Assembly: GCF_001426755.1 (NCBI RefSeq)
Contig: NZ_LMFJ01000001.1
Location: forward strand, 2,248,601 to 2,312,600
DNA from: Aeromicrobium sp. Root495
GTDB lineage: Bacteria; Actinomycetota; Actinomycetes; Propionibacteriales; Nocardioidaceae
Direction of reading: 5' to 3'
DNA: 64,000 bases
Shown here one piece after another: positions 45,261-55,139 of this stretch. The notes under the pieces were generated by a model that worked only from the letters and a program-made list of their open reading frames with translations, did not search any database and was not told the origin of the DNA. A program made the position numbers and the translations under genes. The stretch's first letter is position 1. Each line of letters begins with the position of its first letter.

Positions 45261-45273
45261 TAGTCTGCTCGGC
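45261..45273 (+). promoter_or_regulatory. -10 element for leaderless CHAP-protein mRNA
   Basis: TAGTCT (45261-45266) is followed by 7 bases and then the GTG at 45274. No Shine-Dalgarno sequence is present. Confidence 0.65.
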
Positions 45274-47382
45274 GTGTCGTGGAAGAGTCTCGGGCTCGCA
45301 AGCGTAGTCTTCGCCGCCCTCCTGGTGCCGTTCAGCTCTGCTGACGGATCCACCCTGGTGTGCACCAGCTACTCGTCGTGCCGTGGGGCGGGCTACTCCG
45401 ACTACGGCTACCAGAAGAACCAGGGCACCATGTACTGGCGGATGTACACGGGCACCAACTGCACCAACTACGTCGCCTACCGCCTCGTCACCACCAACGG
45501 CATGCCCAACACCCGCCCCAAGTCCGGGGTCGGCAACGCCCGCGACTGGGGCAAGGCCATGTCGTCCATCACCGACTCGACCCCCGTGGTGGGCTCCGTC
45601 GCCTGGTGGGGCAGGACCGGCAACCACGTGGCGTACGTGGAGAAGGTCGTCTCCTCGTCGGAGATCATCGTCTCGGAGTCCAACTACGGGCGAGCCTTCG
45701 ACTGGCGCCGCGTCACCAAGGGATCGGGCTGGCCCGACGGCTTCATCCACTTCGCAGACCCGACGCTCGCCAACACCGCCAAGCCTGCGCTGTCGGGCTC
45801 CAAGCGCGTCGGCGCCACCCTCACCACCTCCTCCGGCACGTGGAAGCCGGCCGCCGCCGGCACCTCGTACCAGTGGCTCCTGGACGGCGCGGCCATCAAG
45901 GGCGCCACCTCCTCGTCGTACAAGCCGCTGGCCACCCAGGTGGGACACCAGCTCAGCGCCCGGATCACTGCCGTCCGCGGCAGCTACTCCAAGGCGACCG
46001 CCACCTCCTCCCACGTCACCGTGGCGCGCGGCGTGTTCGTCGCCTCCCAGAAGCCCCAGGTCGTCGGAACGGCCAAGGTCGACGTCCCGCTCACCGTCTC
46101 GAGCGGCACCTTCAGCCCGGCCCCCAGCACGAGGACCTACCAGTGGCTCGCCGACGGCGTCCCCGTCGCCGGAGCCACCTCCTCCACCTTCACGCCCGGC
46201 CCCGAGCTCGTCGACAGGACCATCACGGCGACGGTGGGCGTGCAGCGCACGGGCTACGTCAGCTCGTCGGTCACCACCGGGGCCACGGCCGAGGTCGCCG
46301 CCGGCGCCATGTCGAGCACCACGGCACCCACCGTCAACGGCACCCTTCGCGTCGACGGCACCGTGAGGGCCGCCGGAGGCGCCTGGTCCCAGACCGGCGT
46401 CACCACGGCCTGGCAGTGGCTGCGCGACGGCAAGGCCATCCCCGGCGCCACCGAGTCCACCTACTCCCCCGCGCTGGCCGACCGTGGCACGACGCTCGCC
46501 GTCAGCGCCAGCGCCTCCAAGCCCGGCTACGCCTCCGCCACCCGCACCGTGACCGCCGGCACGGTCGGCGACGGCATCTTCACCAGCACCCCCCGACCCC
46601 GCCTCAGCACCACGCCGCGGGTCTCGGCACCGGTGTCGGCCGAGCCCGGGTCCTGGGCCCCCGATGCCGCGCTCTCGTACCAGTGGCTGCGCGACGGCAA
46701 GGTCGTCAAGGGCGCCACCCGCTCCACCTACACGCCGGTCGTGGCCGATCGCGGGCACCGCCTCTCGGTCACCGTGACGGGTCGCCGCGCCGGCTACACC
46801 AGCGCCAGCAGCACGTCCGCCTCGGCACCTGTCGGCGAGGGCGTCGTGAGCTTCCGTCGCCAGCCCTCCGTCGTGGGCACGCCTCGCCTCGGCAGCAGGC
46901 TCGTGGCCGACTTCAGCGTCGCCTCGCCGTCGAGCTTCCGCGTCCACTACCAGTGGCTCCGCGACGGCGTCGCCATCACGGGTGCCACCGCCCACTCCTA
47001 CGTCCAGTCGTCCGACGACCTCGGACACCGGCTCGACGTCCGCGTGCGGGTGGCGGCCGGCGGCCACACCACGGCGGGCGGCACGGGCACCGGGTCCGGA
47101 CCCACACTGTCCACCCCGGCCCTGCAGGCCACCGTGACCGGCGGTCAGGGCCAGGCCGACGTCGTCGTCTCGGTCAAGGCGCCCGGGGTCTCCCCCGTCA
47201 CCGGTCGCGTCCGGGTCACGATCGGCGAGCAGGCCACCACCATCGTGCTCAAGAACGGCCGAGGCCGAGCCGTCGTGACCGGGCTCGAGGCCTCCAGCAA
47301 GGCCCAGCAGGTGGGGGTCCGCTACGGCGGCAGCGCCACCGTGGCAGCCGCCCGGACCACTCGGACCACGGTCGTCCGCTGA
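45274..47382 (+). CDS. Secreted CHAP-domain protein with five Ig-like YQWLRDG repeats
   Basis: 702 residues. The signal peptide covers about 1-26. The CHAP amidase/endopeptidase domain (about 30-162) has its Cys nucleophile in TNCTNYVAY (Cys near 63) and His in GNHVAYVEKV (near 118). Five repeats of about 85-90 residues follow (about 170-605), each with a (Y/W)QWLxDGxxIxGAT core, and then one Ig-like domain (615-702). The CHAP domain suggests peptidoglycan cleavage; the repeats probably bind wall or polymer. A GTG start and leaderless promoter set the N-terminus. It ends 7 bases from the convergent lipoprotein gene. Confidence 0.9.
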   Translation: MSWKSLGLASVVFAALLVPFSSADGSTLVCTSYSSCRGAGYSDYGYQKNQGTMYWRMYTGTNCTNYVAYRLVTTNGMPNTRPKSGVGNARDWGKAMSSITDSTPVVGSVAWWGRTGNHVAYVEKVVSSSEIIVSESNYGRAFDWRRVTKGSGWPDGFIHFADPTLANTAKPALSGSKRVGATLTTSSGTWKPAAAGTSYQWLLDGAAIKGATSSSYKPLATQVGHQLSARITAVRGSYSKATATSSHVTVARGVFVASQKPQVVGTAKVDVPLTVSSGTFSPAPSTRTYQWLADGVPVAGATSSTFTPGPELVDRTITATVGVQRTGYVSSSVTTGATAEVAAGAMSSTTAPTVNGTLRVDGTVRAAGGAWSQTGVTTAWQWLRDGKAIPGATESTYSPALADRGTTLAVSASASKPGYASATRTVTAGTVGDGIFTSTPRPRLSTTPRVSAPVSAEPGSWAPDAALSYQWLRDGKVVKGATRSTYTPVVADRGHRLSVTVTGRRAGYTSASSTSASAPVGEGVVSFRRQPSVVGTPRLGSRLVADFSVASPSSFRVHYQWLRDGVAITGATAHSYVQSSDDLGHRLDVRVRVAAGGHTTAGGTGTGSGPTLSTPALQATVTGGQGQADVVVSVKAPGVSPVTGRVRVTIGEQATTIVLKNGRGRAVVTGLEASSKAQQVGVRYGGSATVAAARTTRTTVVR

Positions 47383-47389
47383 TCGCCGT

Positions 47390-47752
47390 CTAGGCCGACG
47401 TGTCCAGCTCCACGAGCCACTCGCCGTCGATCTTCACGACGTCGTAGGGCGCGGGGCCCTCGCCGTCACCGAGGTCGACGTCGACGGCCGCCGACTCGCC
47501 ACCCTCGTCCGTCACGGTGAACGTCGCGTCCTCGAGCGACAGCCTGCCGGTCTCGAAGAGCCGTGCGATCGAGTCGACCTGCTCGCACGGGAGGTCGTCC
47601 GGACGGGTCACGAGGCTCTTGGCCTGCGTGCAGTCGCCCGACTCGTAGGCGCGGAACAGCGACTCGACCCGGTCGGCGGGTCCGGGCGCGGGGGCTTTGT
47701 CGGGTCCGCACGCGGTCAGCACCACGATCAGCCCTGCGACGAGTCGCCTCAT
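47390..47752 (-). CDS. Small lipoprotein of unknown function
   Basis: 120 residues. A short signal with a good lipobox (VVLTAC, Cys 15), then a Pro-rich linker and an alpha+beta domain with paired Cys residues (SGDCTQ and DLPCEQ), resembling small DUF4878/NTF2-like lipoproteins. The ATG overlaps the map stop (ATGA), so it is the last gene of the secY-adk-map transcript. Confidence 0.85.
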   Translation of the reverse strand: MRRLVAGLIVVLTACGPDKAPAPGPADRVESLFRAYESGDCTQAKSLVTRPDDLPCEQVDSIARLFETGRLSLEDATFTVTDEGGESAAVDVDLGDGEGPAPYDVVKIDGEWLVELDTSA

Positions 47753-48570
47753 GCCTCCAGTGTGCCGCCGAAGGGGACACCGAGCGAGGCCAGCTCGGCC
47801 GCTCCCCCGTCCTCGGCGGTGAGCACCCAGACGCCGGTGGCGGTCAGCGCGCACGAGTGCTCCCAGTGGGCAGCCCAGGAGCCGTCCGCCGTGACCACCG
47901 TCCAGTCGTCGTCGAGCGTGACGGTATCGGGCGAGCCGGCGCTCACCATGGGCTCGATCGCGAGGACCATGCCCTCGACGAGGCGCAGGCCCTTGCCCGG
48001 CCGGCCCACGTTGGGGACGTCGGGCTCCTGGTGCATCTCGGTGCCGATGCCGTGGCCCGTGAAGCCCTCGACCACGCCGTAGGGACCCGCTTCGTGGACG
48101 AAGGACGAGACCGCGTGGCCGATGTCGCCCAGGCGGTTCCCGACCTTCAGTGCGGCGATGCCCGCCCACATGGAGCCACGCGTGACCTCGCTGAGCGCCA
48201 GCGCCGCCGGGTCGACGTCGCCGACCGGCACCGTGATGGCGGAGTCGCCGTGCCAGCCGTCCACCACGGCCCCGCAGTCGATGGAGATGATGTCGCCGTC
48301 GCGCAGCACCCGCGAGCCGGGGATGCCGTGCACGACCTCCTCGCTCACCGACGCGCAGATGACGCCGGGGAAGCCGTGGTAGCCCAGGAAGTTGGAGGTG
48401 GCACCTTGCGACGCGATGAGGTCGCGGGCCAGGGCGTCGAGCTCACCCGTGGTGACGCCGGGCGCGACGGCCTGCCGCACGCCGTCCAGGGTGTGGGCGA
48501 CGACCAGGCCGGCCTCACGCATGACCGCGACCTGGGCGGGCGTCTTGAGCTGCGCTCCCCGGCCGAACAT
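47749..48570 (-). CDS. map: Methionine aminopeptidase type I
   Basis: 273 residues. Metal ligands: Asp in IISIDCGAVVDGWHGDSAIT (two Asp), His in FTGHGIGTEMH, Glu in LAIEPM and Glu in HWEHSCAL. Removes the N-terminal Met. ATG 48570 is used; the frame is open upstream but no GTG or ATG there agrees with the adk stop. It overlaps the lipoprotein gene. Confidence 0.96.
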   Translation of the reverse strand: MFGRGAQLKTPAQVAVMREAGLVVAHTLDGVRQAVAPGVTTGELDALARDLIASQGATSNFLGYHGFPGVICASVSEEVVHGIPGSRVLRDGDIISIDCGAVVDGWHGDSAITVPVGDVDPAALALSEVTRGSMWAGIAALKVGNRLGDIGHAVSSFVHEAGPYGVVEGFTGHGIGTEMHQEPDVPNVGRPGKGLRLVEGMVLAIEPMVSAGSPDTVTLDDDWTVVTADGSWAAHWEHSCALTATGVWVLTAEDGGAAELASLGVPFGGTLEA

Positions 48571-48589
48571 CAGGTGGTCCGGTGCTCGG

Positions 48590-49156
48590 TCAGAGACCGA
48601 GCGCGGCGTCGATGCGCGACTGGATCTCGTCGATCGAACCCATGCCGTCGACCTCACGCAGGAGTCCGCGCTCGCGGTAGACCGGCAGCAGGGGTGCGGT
48701 CTCCGCGATGTAGACCTCCTGGCGGTGCCGGATGACCTCTTCGGTGTCGTCGGCGCGGCCACTCGTCTCGGCCCGCTTGAGCAGCCGGGCGATGAGCTCC
48801 TCGTGGTCGACCGTGAGCACGAGCACGTGGTCCAGGCCCGAGTCGAGCTCGGCCAGGATCGTGTCGAGCGTGGAGACCTGCTCGAGGGTGCGGGGGTAGC
48901 CGTCGAGGATGAAGGACTCGCGCGCGTCGTCCTGCGAGAGGCGGTCCTTCACCATGGCGTTGGTGACCTCGTCGGGGACGTACTCGCCGGCGTCCATGTA
49001 CCGCTGCGCCGTCTTGCCCAGCTCGGTCTGCTCCGAGACGTTGGCCCGGAAGATGTCGCCGGTGGAGATGTGAGCTCCCTGGATCCGAGCAGCCAGCGTC
49101 GCGGCCTGCGTGCCCTTGCCCGCGCCGGGCGGGCCCATGATCAGGAGTCGGGTCAC
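48590..49156 (-). CDS. adk: Adenylate kinase
   Basis: 188 residues, the short form without the Cys4 zinc lid. P-loop MGPPGAGKGTQA, AMP-binding STGDIFRANV, and the LDGYPRTLEQ motif. Interconverts ATP, AMP and ADP. The GTG at 49156 overlaps the secY stop (GTGA), and the start TRLLIMGPPG keeps the first strand. Confidence 0.97.
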   Translation of the reverse strand: MTRLLIMGPPGAGKGTQAATLAARIQGAHISTGDIFRANVSEQTELGKTAQRYMDAGEYVPDEVTNAMVKDRLSQDDARESFILDGYPRTLEQVSTLDTILAELDSGLDHVLVLTVDHEELIARLLKRAETSGRADDTEEVIRHRQEVYIAETAPLLPVYRERGLLREVDGMGSIDEIQSRIDAALGL

Positions 49157-50457
49157 CGCAGGAATCCTTCGTAGTTGCGCTGCTGGAGCTGGCTCTCGAT
49201 CTGCTTCACCGTGTCGAGACCGACGCCGACGATGATGAGGATCGTGGTTCCGCCGAACGGGAAGTTCTGGTTGGCGTTGAGCAACGCCACGGCGATCATC
49301 GGGATGAGCGCGATGAGACCGAGGTACAGCGCGCCCGGAGCGGTGATGCGGCTCAGGACGTACGCGAGGTAGTCCTGAGTGGGCCGGCCCGCCCGGATGC
49401 CGGGGATGAAGCCGCCGTACTTCTTCATGTTGTCGGCGACCTCCTCCGGGTTGAAGGTGATGGCCACGTAGAAGTACGTGAAGAACACGACCAGCGCGAA
49501 GAACGTGATCATGTAGTACGGGTGGTCGCCCTTGACGAAGTGCGTCTGGATCCACGCCGAGAACTGCGACTCGGGCTGGAACTGCGAGTACAGCGCAGGC
49601 AGGTACAGCAGGCTCGAGGCGAAGATGACCGGGATGATGCCGGCCTGGTTGACCTTGAGCGGGATGTACGTGGACGAGCCGCCGAACATGCGGCGTCCCA
49701 CCATCCGCTTGGCGTACTGCACCGGGATGCGGCGCTGGGCCTGCTCCATGAAGATGACGCCGACGACGACCACGAGGCCGATCATCAGGACGATGAGGAA
49801 CGTCGTCCAGCCCTTCTGCTGCTTGATGAGCCACATGGCGCCGGGGAAGGTGGCGACGACCTGCGTGAAGATCAGGATCGACATGCCGTTGCCGATGCCC
49901 CGGTCGGTGATGAGCTCGCCGAGCCACATGATCACGGCCGTGCCGGCCACCATGGTGAGCACGATGAGCAGGAAGGACAGGATGCTGTCGTTGTCGTAGA
50001 GCAGCTCACCCGAGGTCTGGCCGCCGAAGAGGTTGCCGGAGCGGGCGAGGGCCACGATGCCCGAGGCCTGCAGGATGGCGAGGCCGAGCGTGAGGTACCG
50101 GGTGTACTGCGTGATCTTGGCCTGTCCGGCCTGACCCTCCTTCTTGAGGGCCTCCAGACGAGGGATGACGACCACGAGGAGCTGCAGGATGATGCTCGCG
50201 GTGATGTACGGCATGATGCCGAGCGCGAAGACCGTCAGCTGGAGCAGCGCGCCACCGGAGAAGACGTTGATGAGGGCGAACAGGCTGGCGTTGTCGCCCG
50301 TGGAGGCGGCCTCGACGCTGTTGCGCACGTTCTCGACGTTGATGCCCGGGGCCGGCAGCGTGGAGCCGAGCCGGAACAGGACGACGATGGCCAGCACGAA
50401 CAGGAGCTTGCGCCGCAGGTCAGGTGTTCTGAACGCGTTGGCGAAGGCGCTGAGCAC
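49153..50457 (-). CDS. secY: Protein translocase subunit SecY
   Basis: 434 residues and 10 transmembrane helices; LGIMPYITASIILQLL, the pore and lateral-gate helices and the cytoplasmic loop with GxG-type basic residues identify the Sec61 alpha/SecY channel. It starts with GTG at 50457, behind GGAGG. It is separated from rplO by a 171-base gap that holds a hairpin and a candidate promoter. Confidence 0.97.
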   Translation of the reverse strand: MLSAFANAFRTPDLRRKLLFVLAIVVLFRLGSTLPAPGINVENVRNSVEAASTGDNASLFALINVFSGGALLQLTVFALGIMPYITASIILQLLVVVIPRLEALKKEGQAGQAKITQYTRYLTLGLAILQASGIVALARSGNLFGGQTSGELLYDNDSILSFLLIVLTMVAGTAVIMWLGELITDRGIGNGMSILIFTQVVATFPGAMWLIKQQKGWTTFLIVLMIGLVVVVGVIFMEQAQRRIPVQYAKRMVGRRMFGGSSTYIPLKVNQAGIIPVIFASSLLYLPALYSQFQPESQFSAWIQTHFVKGDHPYYMITFFALVVFFTYFYVAITFNPEEVADNMKKYGGFIPGIRAGRPTQDYLAYVLSRITAPGALYLGLIALIPMIAVALLNANQNFPFGGTTILIIVGVGLDTVKQIESQLQQRNYEGFLR

Positions 50458-50499
50458 GATCGATCCTCCTCGGTCTGGGGCTCTGGAGGAGCCCCGGCG

Positions 50500-50505
50500 A
50501 CTCTA
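50500..50505 (-). promoter_or_regulatory. Candidate -10 box of secY-adk-map
   Basis: TAGAGT on the minus strand, about 43 bases before the secY GTG, suggests an internal promoter. No clear -35. Confidence 0.4.
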
Positions 50506-50572
50506 ACAGTCAGTTCTTGCATGGATGCGGTTGCGTCCGGGTTGGGACTCCCCCGCCGGGGCCGTGAACCAC

Positions 50573-50617
50573 GACGTGGCGCCCCACCCACCGCACTGGT
50601 GGTTGAGACGCCACGTC
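50573..50617. terminator. Nested hairpin after rplO
   Basis: GACGTGGCG pairs with CGCCACGTC, and inside it CCACC with GGTGG around GCACT. It begins 12 bases after the rplO stop. It may reduce read-through into secY. Confidence 0.55.
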
Positions 50618-50628
50618 CCGGCTGGAGC

Positions 50629-51069
50629 TCAGAGCTCCGTGACGCTTCCGCCGGCTGCCTCGATCTTGGTGCGAGCCGAGCCGGAGAACTTGTGAGCGGT
50701 GACCTGGACGGCCACGCCCAGGTCGCCCTCGCCGAGGACCTTGACGAGCTGGCCCTTGCGGACCGCACCGTTGGCGACGAGCGACTCGACGTCGACGACA
50801 CCACCCTCGGGGTAGAGAGCGCCGATGCGCTCGACGTTGACGACCTGGTACTCCTCGCGGAACGGGTTCTTGAACCCCTTCAGCTTGGGCAGGCGCATGT
50901 GGAGGGGGACCTGTCCACCCTCGAAGCCCTGGGACACCTGGTAGCGGGCCTTGGTGCCCTTGGTGCCTCGTCCGGCCGTCTTGCCCTTGGAGCCCTCACC
51001 GCGACCCACACGGGTCTTGGCAGTCTTGGCTCCCGGGGCGGGGCGCAGGTGATGCAGCTTGAGCGCCAT
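50629..51069 (-). CDS. rplO: 50S ribosomal protein L15
   Basis: 146 residues. [20 protein letters not shown], the [10 protein letters not shown] basic region and the C-terminal [14 protein letters not shown] define L15. The ATG at 51069 follows the rpmD stop by one base. Confidence 0.97.
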   Translation of the reverse strand: MALKLHHLRPAPGAKTAKTRVGRGEGSKGKTAGRGTKGTKARYQVSQGFEGGQVPLHMRLPKLKGFKNPFREEYQVVNVERIGALYPEGGVVDVESLVANGAVRKGQLVKVLGEGDLGVAVQVTAHKFSGSARTKIEAAGGSVTEL

Positions 51070-51070
51070 G

Positions 51071-51253
51071 TCAGTCAACCTCCTTGAAGGTCACGAGGTG
51101 CGGGATGGTCTCGGCCATGCCACGGATCTCGGGACGGTCTTCCTTGACGACGGTGTCGCCGATGCGCTTCAGACCGAGCGAACGCAGCGTGTTGCGCTGG
51201 TTCTGCTTGCGGCCGATGCCGGAACGGATCTGGGTGATCTCGAGCTTGGCCAT
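51071..51253 (-). CDS. rpmD: 50S ribosomal protein L30
   Basis: 60 residues. [20 protein letters not shown] and the [14 protein letters not shown] core. The ATG shares one base with the rpsE stop (TGATG). Confidence 0.96.
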   Translation of the reverse strand: MAKLEITQIRSGIGRKQNQRNTLRSLGLKRIGDTVVKEDRPEIRGMAETIPHLVTFKEVD

Positions 51254-51870
51254 CACACACCCGCCTCGGCGGTCGCGTTCTGCGCCTCCTTGATGCCCTC
51301 GGCCGCAGCCTTGAGCATGGCGGCGGGGGCGATGTCCTCGACGCGCAGGCCGCGGCGCGCGGCCACTGCCTCCGGCGACTCGAGGGAGCGCAGGGCCTCC
51401 ACCGTCGCGTGGACGATGTTGATGGCGTTCGACGAGCCGAGCGACTTGCTCAGGACGTCGTGGATGCCGGCAGCCTCGAGCACGGCGCGGACCGGGCCAC
51501 CGGCGATGACGCCGGTACCGGGGGACGCGGGGCGCAGGAAGACGACGCCGGCCGCCTTCTCACCCGTGACGGGGTGCGGGATGGTGCCCTGGATGCGGGG
51601 CACGCGGAAGAAGCTCTTCTTGGCCTCCTCGACACCCTTGGCGATGGCCGTGGGAACTTCCTTGGCCTTGCCGTACCCGACGCCGACCTGTCCGTCACCG
51701 TCGCCGACGATCACGAGAGCGGTGAAGCTGAAGCGACGACCACCCTTGACCACCTTGGCGACACGGTTGATCGTGACGACCTTCTCGATGTAGTTGGACT
51801 TGTCGCCGCCGCGGTCGTTGCCCCGGCCGCCACGACGATCGCCGCCTCCGCGACGCTGCTGGCCGCTCAT
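51253..51870 (-). CDS. rpsE: 30S ribosomal protein S5
   Basis: 205 residues. An N-terminal Arg/Gly-rich extension ([17 protein letters not shown]), then the double-stranded-RNA-binding-like N domain ([19 protein letters not shown]) and the C domain ([20 protein letters not shown]). Decoding-fidelity protein. Confidence 0.97.
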   Translation of the reverse strand: MSGQQRRGGGDRRGGRGNDRGGDKSNYIEKVVTINRVAKVVKGGRRFSFTALVIVGDGDGQVGVGYGKAKEVPTAIAKGVEEAKKSFFRVPRIQGTIPHPVTGEKAAGVVFLRPASPGTGVIAGGPVRAVLEAAGIHDVLSKSLGSSNAINIVHATVEALRSLESPEAVAARRGLRVEDIAPAAMLKAAAEGIKEAQNATAEAGV

Positions 51871-51910
51871 GCGACACTCCCCATCTTGGTGTTGACGTAG
51901 TTGTTGGTCA

Positions 51911-52294
51911 TCAGAACTCCAGTCCGCCCTCGCGGGCGCCGTCGGCGAGGGCTGCGATGCGTCCGGCGTAGCGGTTGCCCGCACGGTCGAACACGACAGC
52001 CTCGATGCCCGCGGCCTTGGCACGGTCGGCGACGAGTGCGCCGACCTGCTTGGCCTTGGCGGTCTTGTCGCCACCGTCGGCACGCAGGTCCGCCTCCATC
52101 GTCGAGGCCGACACCAGGGTGCGGCCCTCCAGGTCGTTCACGACCTGGGCGACGATGTGCTTGCTCGAGCGGGTGACCACGAGACGCGGACGCTCGGCGG
52201 AGCCGTAGAGCTTCTTGCGGCCACGGATCTGACGGCGAGCACGCGACGCCTGACGCGCAGCGGTGCCCTTCGTGTGCTTGATCGAGATCGCCAT
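51911..52294 (-). CDS. rplR: 50S ribosomal protein L18
   Basis: 127 residues, binds 5S rRNA. Contains [18 protein letters not shown] and the C-terminal [20 protein letters not shown]. Confidence 0.97.
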   Translation of the reverse strand: MAISIKHTKGTAARQASRARRQIRGRKKLYGSAERPRLVVTRSSKHIVAQVVNDLEGRTLVSASTMEADLRADGGDKTAKAKQVGALVADRAKAAGIEAVVFDRAGNRYAGRIAALADGAREGGLEF

Positions 52295-52296
52295 GG

Positions 52297-52839
52297 TTAC
52301 TTACCAGCCTTTCCGGCCTTGCGCAGGACGCGCTCGCCGGCGTAGCGCACGCCCTTGCCCTTGTAGGGCTCGGGCTTGCGGATCTTGCGGATGTTGGCAG
52401 CCACCTCGCCGACCTTCTGCTTGTCGATGCCGATGACCGCGAACTTCGTCGCGGACTCGACGGCGAACGTGATGCCCTCGGGGGCATCGAAGGGGACCGG
52501 GTGGCTGAAGCCCAGGTTGAGCTCGATCGCGTTGGGGCCCTTGGCCAGCACGCGGTAGCCGACGCCCACGATCTCGAGCTTCTTCTCATAGCCCTCGGTG
52601 ACACCGATGACCATGTTGTTGATGAGCGTGCGGCTCAGGCCGTGCAGGGCCTTGCTGCGACGCTCCTCGTCGGGACGCTTGACCTCGAGGACGCCGTCCT
52701 CACCGCGCTCGACGGTGATGGGCTCGGCGACCGTGTGGCTGAGCTGACCCTTGGGGCCCTTGACGCTGACGTCCTGGCCCTCGATGGTGACCTCGACGCC
52801 GGACGGAACGGCGACGGGAAGCTTGCCGATGCGAGACAT
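52297..52839 (-). CDS. rplF: 50S ribosomal protein L6
   Basis: 180 residues. [20 protein letters not shown], two L6 domains and the C-terminal [17 protein letters not shown] signature. It lies 2 bases upstream of rplR. Confidence 0.97.
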   Translation of the reverse strand: MSRIGKLPVAVPSGVEVTIEGQDVSVKGPKGQLSHTVAEPITVERGEDGVLEVKRPDEERRSKALHGLSRTLINNMVIGVTEGYEKKLEIVGVGYRVLAKGPNAIELNLGFSHPVPFDAPEGITFAVESATKFAVIGIDKQKVGEVAANIRKIRKPEPYKGKGVRYAGERVLRKAGKAGK

Positions 52840-52857
52840 GTCTTCTCCCCTCCGCTC

Positions 52858-53265
52858 TTACCAGACGTAGGCGAGGACTTCCCCACCTACGCCCTTCGTG
52901 TTGGCCTGACGGTCCGTCAGGAGGCCCTGGCTCGTCGAGATGATCGCGACGCCGAGGCCGCCGAGCACCTTGGGCAGGTTGGTGGACTTGGCGTAGACGC
53001 GCAGCCCGGGCTTGCTGATGCGGCGGATGCCGGCGATCGAGCGCTCGCGGGAGGGGCCGTACTTGAGCGTGACGGTCAGCGTCTTGCCGACCTCGCCCTC
53101 AGCGGGCTCGGCCACGGAGAAGTCCGTGATGTAGCCCTCCTGCTTCAGCAGGGTGACAACACCCTCCTTGAGCTTGCTGTAGGGCGCGTCCACGCTGTCG
53201 TGGTACGCCTGGTTGCCGTTGCGGATCCGCGTGAGCAGATCCGCGACCGGGTCAGTCATCGTCAT
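52858..53265 (-). CDS. rpsH: 30S ribosomal protein S8
   Basis: 135 residues (ATG 53265, behind GGAA; an ATG two codons later is possible). [19 protein letters not shown] and the C-terminal [19 protein letters not shown] motif. Central 16S binder and, in other bacteria, the repressor of the spc operon. Confidence 0.97.
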   Translation of the reverse strand: MTMTDPVADLLTRIRNGNQAYHDSVDAPYSKLKEGVVTLLKQEGYITDFSVAEPAEGEVGKTLTVTLKYGPSRERSIAGIRRISKPGLRVYAKSTNLPKVLGGLGVAIISTSQGLLTDRQANTKGVGGEVLAYVW

Positions 53266-53361
53266 GTGATGTGTTCCGTTTCTCGCCGTGGTTTCCCTGC
53301 TCGTGCTCCCAGCCGGGGCTGGGGGTCGGAGCGGACCTTCGACGCCTATGGGGGTGGTGGA

Positions 53362-53547
53362 TTACCAGCTGCTCTTGGTGATGCCGGGGAGCTCGCCGCG
53401 GTGTGCCATCTCGCGGAAGCAGATACGGCACAGGCCGAACTTCCGGTAGACGGCCTGCGAGCGGCCGCACCGCTGGCAGCGCGTGTAGCCGCGGACGGCG
53501 AACTTCGGCTTGCGAGCCGCCTTGATCTTCAGACCGGTCTTCGCCAT
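53362..53547 (-). CDS. rpsZ: 30S ribosomal protein S14 type Z (zinc-binding)
   Basis: 61 residues with both Cys pairs (CQRCGRS and CRICFRE), so it is the zinc-containing S14. Start at the ATG 1 base after the rplE stop. Confidence 0.96.
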   Translation of the reverse strand: MAKTGLKIKAARKPKFAVRGYTRCQRCGRSQAVYRKFGLCRICFREMAHRGELPGITKSSW

Positions 53548-53548
53548 G

Positions 53549-54109
53549 TCAGTTCTCCTTGTACGGGAAGCCGAGCAGCTTGAGCAGCGCGCGACCCTCG
53601 TCGTCGTTCGTGGCCGTCGTGACGACGGTGATGTCCATGCCGCGGGACCGATCGATCTTGTCCTGGTCGATCTCGTGGAACATGACCTGCTCGGTGAGAC
53701 CGAAGGTGTAGTTGCCACGGCCGTCGAACTGCCGCGGGCTCAGGCCACGGAAGTCACGGATACGCGGGAGCGCGAGCGTCAGGAGACGGTCGAGGAACTC
53801 CCACATGCGGTCGCCCCGCAGCGTGACGTGCGCGCCGATCGGCATGCCCTCACGCAGCTTGAACTGGGCGATGGACTTGCGGGCCTTGGTGACCTGCGGC
53901 TTCTGACCCGTGATGGCGGTGAGGTCGCGCAGGGCGCCCTCGATCAGCTTGCCGTCACGAGCGGCCTCGCCGACGCCCATGTTGACGACGATCTTGGTGA
54001 GGCCGGGGACCTGCATGACGTTGGCGTACTCGAACTGCTCGCGCAGCGCGGGTGCGATCTCGTCCTGGTACCGGGCCTTGAGCCGCGGTGCGGTGGAGAC
54101 GTCGCTCAT
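53549..54109 (-). CDS. rplE: 50S ribosomal protein L5
   Basis: 186 residues. Binds 5S rRNA. Contains [19 protein letters not shown], the [20 protein letters not shown] segment and the C-terminal [18 protein letters not shown]. The ATG at 54109 follows the rplX stop by one base. Confidence 0.97.
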   Translation of the reverse strand: MSDVSTAPRLKARYQDEIAPALREQFEYANVMQVPGLTKIVVNMGVGEAARDGKLIEGALRDLTAITGQKPQVTKARKSIAQFKLREGMPIGAHVTLRGDRMWEFLDRLLTLALPRIRDFRGLSPRQFDGRGNYTFGLTEQVMFHEIDQDKIDRSRGMDITVVTTATNDDEGRALLKLLGFPYKEN

Positions 54110-54110
54110 G

Positions 54111-54482
54111 TCAGATCTCCTTTCCGGTCTTGGTGGAGACGCGCACGCTGCGGTGCGCTGCGTAGGAGGAACCGTCGGGACGGTTCTTGGTGACCTCGTC
54201 ACGGCGGAAGCCGATGCGCGAGGTGGTCTTGTCACCGTCGGCGTCGACGACGAGCATGACGTTGGAGATGTGGATGGGGGCCTCGCGGGTGATGATGCCG
54301 CCCGTGCCCTCGCCGCCGGCCTGCGCCGACTTGGTGTGCCGCTTGATGCGGTTCACGCCCTCGACGATGACGCGGTCCTGCTCGGTGAGGACGTCGATGA
54401 CCTTGCCCTCGACGCCCTTGTCGGCACCAGCGATGACCTTGACCTGGTCACCCTTCTTGATGTTGACGATCTTCTTCGCCAT
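54111..54482 (-). CDS. rplX: 50S ribosomal protein L24
   Basis: 123 residues. KOW motif [23 protein letters not shown] 54482 is used (GGAGGT 9 bases upstream); the GTG at 54488 that overlaps the rplN stop is too close to the Shine-Dalgarno. Confidence 0.96.
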   Translation of the reverse strand: MAKKIVNIKKGDQVKVIAGADKGVEGKVIDVLTEQDRVIVEGVNRIKRHTKSAQAGGEGTGGIITREAPIHISNVMLVVDADGDKTTSRIGFRRDEVTKNRPDGSSYAAHRSVRVSTKTGKEI

Positions 54483-54484
54483 GT

Positions 54485-54853
54485 TCACAGCACCTCCGGC
54501 GCGAGCGAGATGATCCGCATGAACTTCTTGTCGCGCAGCTCGCGGCCCACGGGGCCGAAGATGCGCGTTCCACGCGGGTCGCCGTCAGCCTTGAGGATGA
54601 CAGCGGCGTTCTCGTCGAACTTGATGTACGAGCCGTCCGGACGACGGCGCTCCTTGACGGTGCGCACGACGACCGCCTTGACGACGTCGCCCTTCTTGAC
54701 GTTGCCTCCGGGGATGGCGTCCTTCACGGTGGCGACGATCGTGTCGCCGATCCCCGCGTAGCGCCGTCCCGAGCCGCCGAGCACACGGATGCAGAGAATC
54801 TCCTTGGCACCCGTGTTGTCGGCGATCTTGAGTCGCGACTCCTGCTGAATCAT
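54485..54853 (-). CDS. rplN: 50S ribosomal protein L14
   Basis: 122 residues. [20 protein letters not shown], the [11 protein letters not shown] segment and the conserved [14 protein letters not shown]. Confidence 0.98.
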   Translation of the reverse strand: MIQQESRLKIADNTGAKEILCIRVLGGSGRRYAGIGDTIVATVKDAIPGGNVKKGDVVKAVVVRTVKERRRPDGSYIKFDENAAVILKADGDPRGTRIFGPVGRELRDKKFMRIISLAPEVL

Positions 54854-54860
54854 TGGTCTC

Positions 54861-55139
54861 TCACTTCGCCTTCTCGAGAACCTCGACCAGGCGCCAGCGC
54901 TTCGTGGCTGACAGCGGTCGGGTCTCCATGATCAGGACGCGGTCGCCGGTGCCGGCCTCGTTCTGCTCGTCGTGGGCCTGGAGCTTCACGTTGCGACGCA
55001 GGACCTTGCCGTAGCGGCCGTGCTTGACACGGTCCTCGACGTTGACCACGACGGTCTTGTCCATCTTGTCGCTCACGACGAGGCCCTCACGGACCTTGCG
55101 CGCGGTACGTTCCGTCACGTTCTCTTCCTTCTCGCTCAT
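54861..55139 (-). CDS. rpsQ: 30S ribosomal protein S17
   Basis: 92 residues. An N-terminal extension, then the OB-fold core [18 protein letters not shown] and [15 protein letters not shown]. The ATG overlaps the rpmC stop. Confidence 0.97.
   Translation of the reverse strand: MSEKEENVTERTARKVREGLVVSDKMDKTVVVNVEDRVKHGRYGKVLRRNVKLQAHDEQNEAGTGDRVLIMETRPLSATKRWRLVEVLEKAK

Noticed and set aside
45256-47067. Open frame of about 600 codons on the minus strand opposite the CHAP protein
   Set aside because: Gly/Ala-rich shadow with no recognisable domain; the CHAP gene has signal peptide, catalytic residues and repeats.
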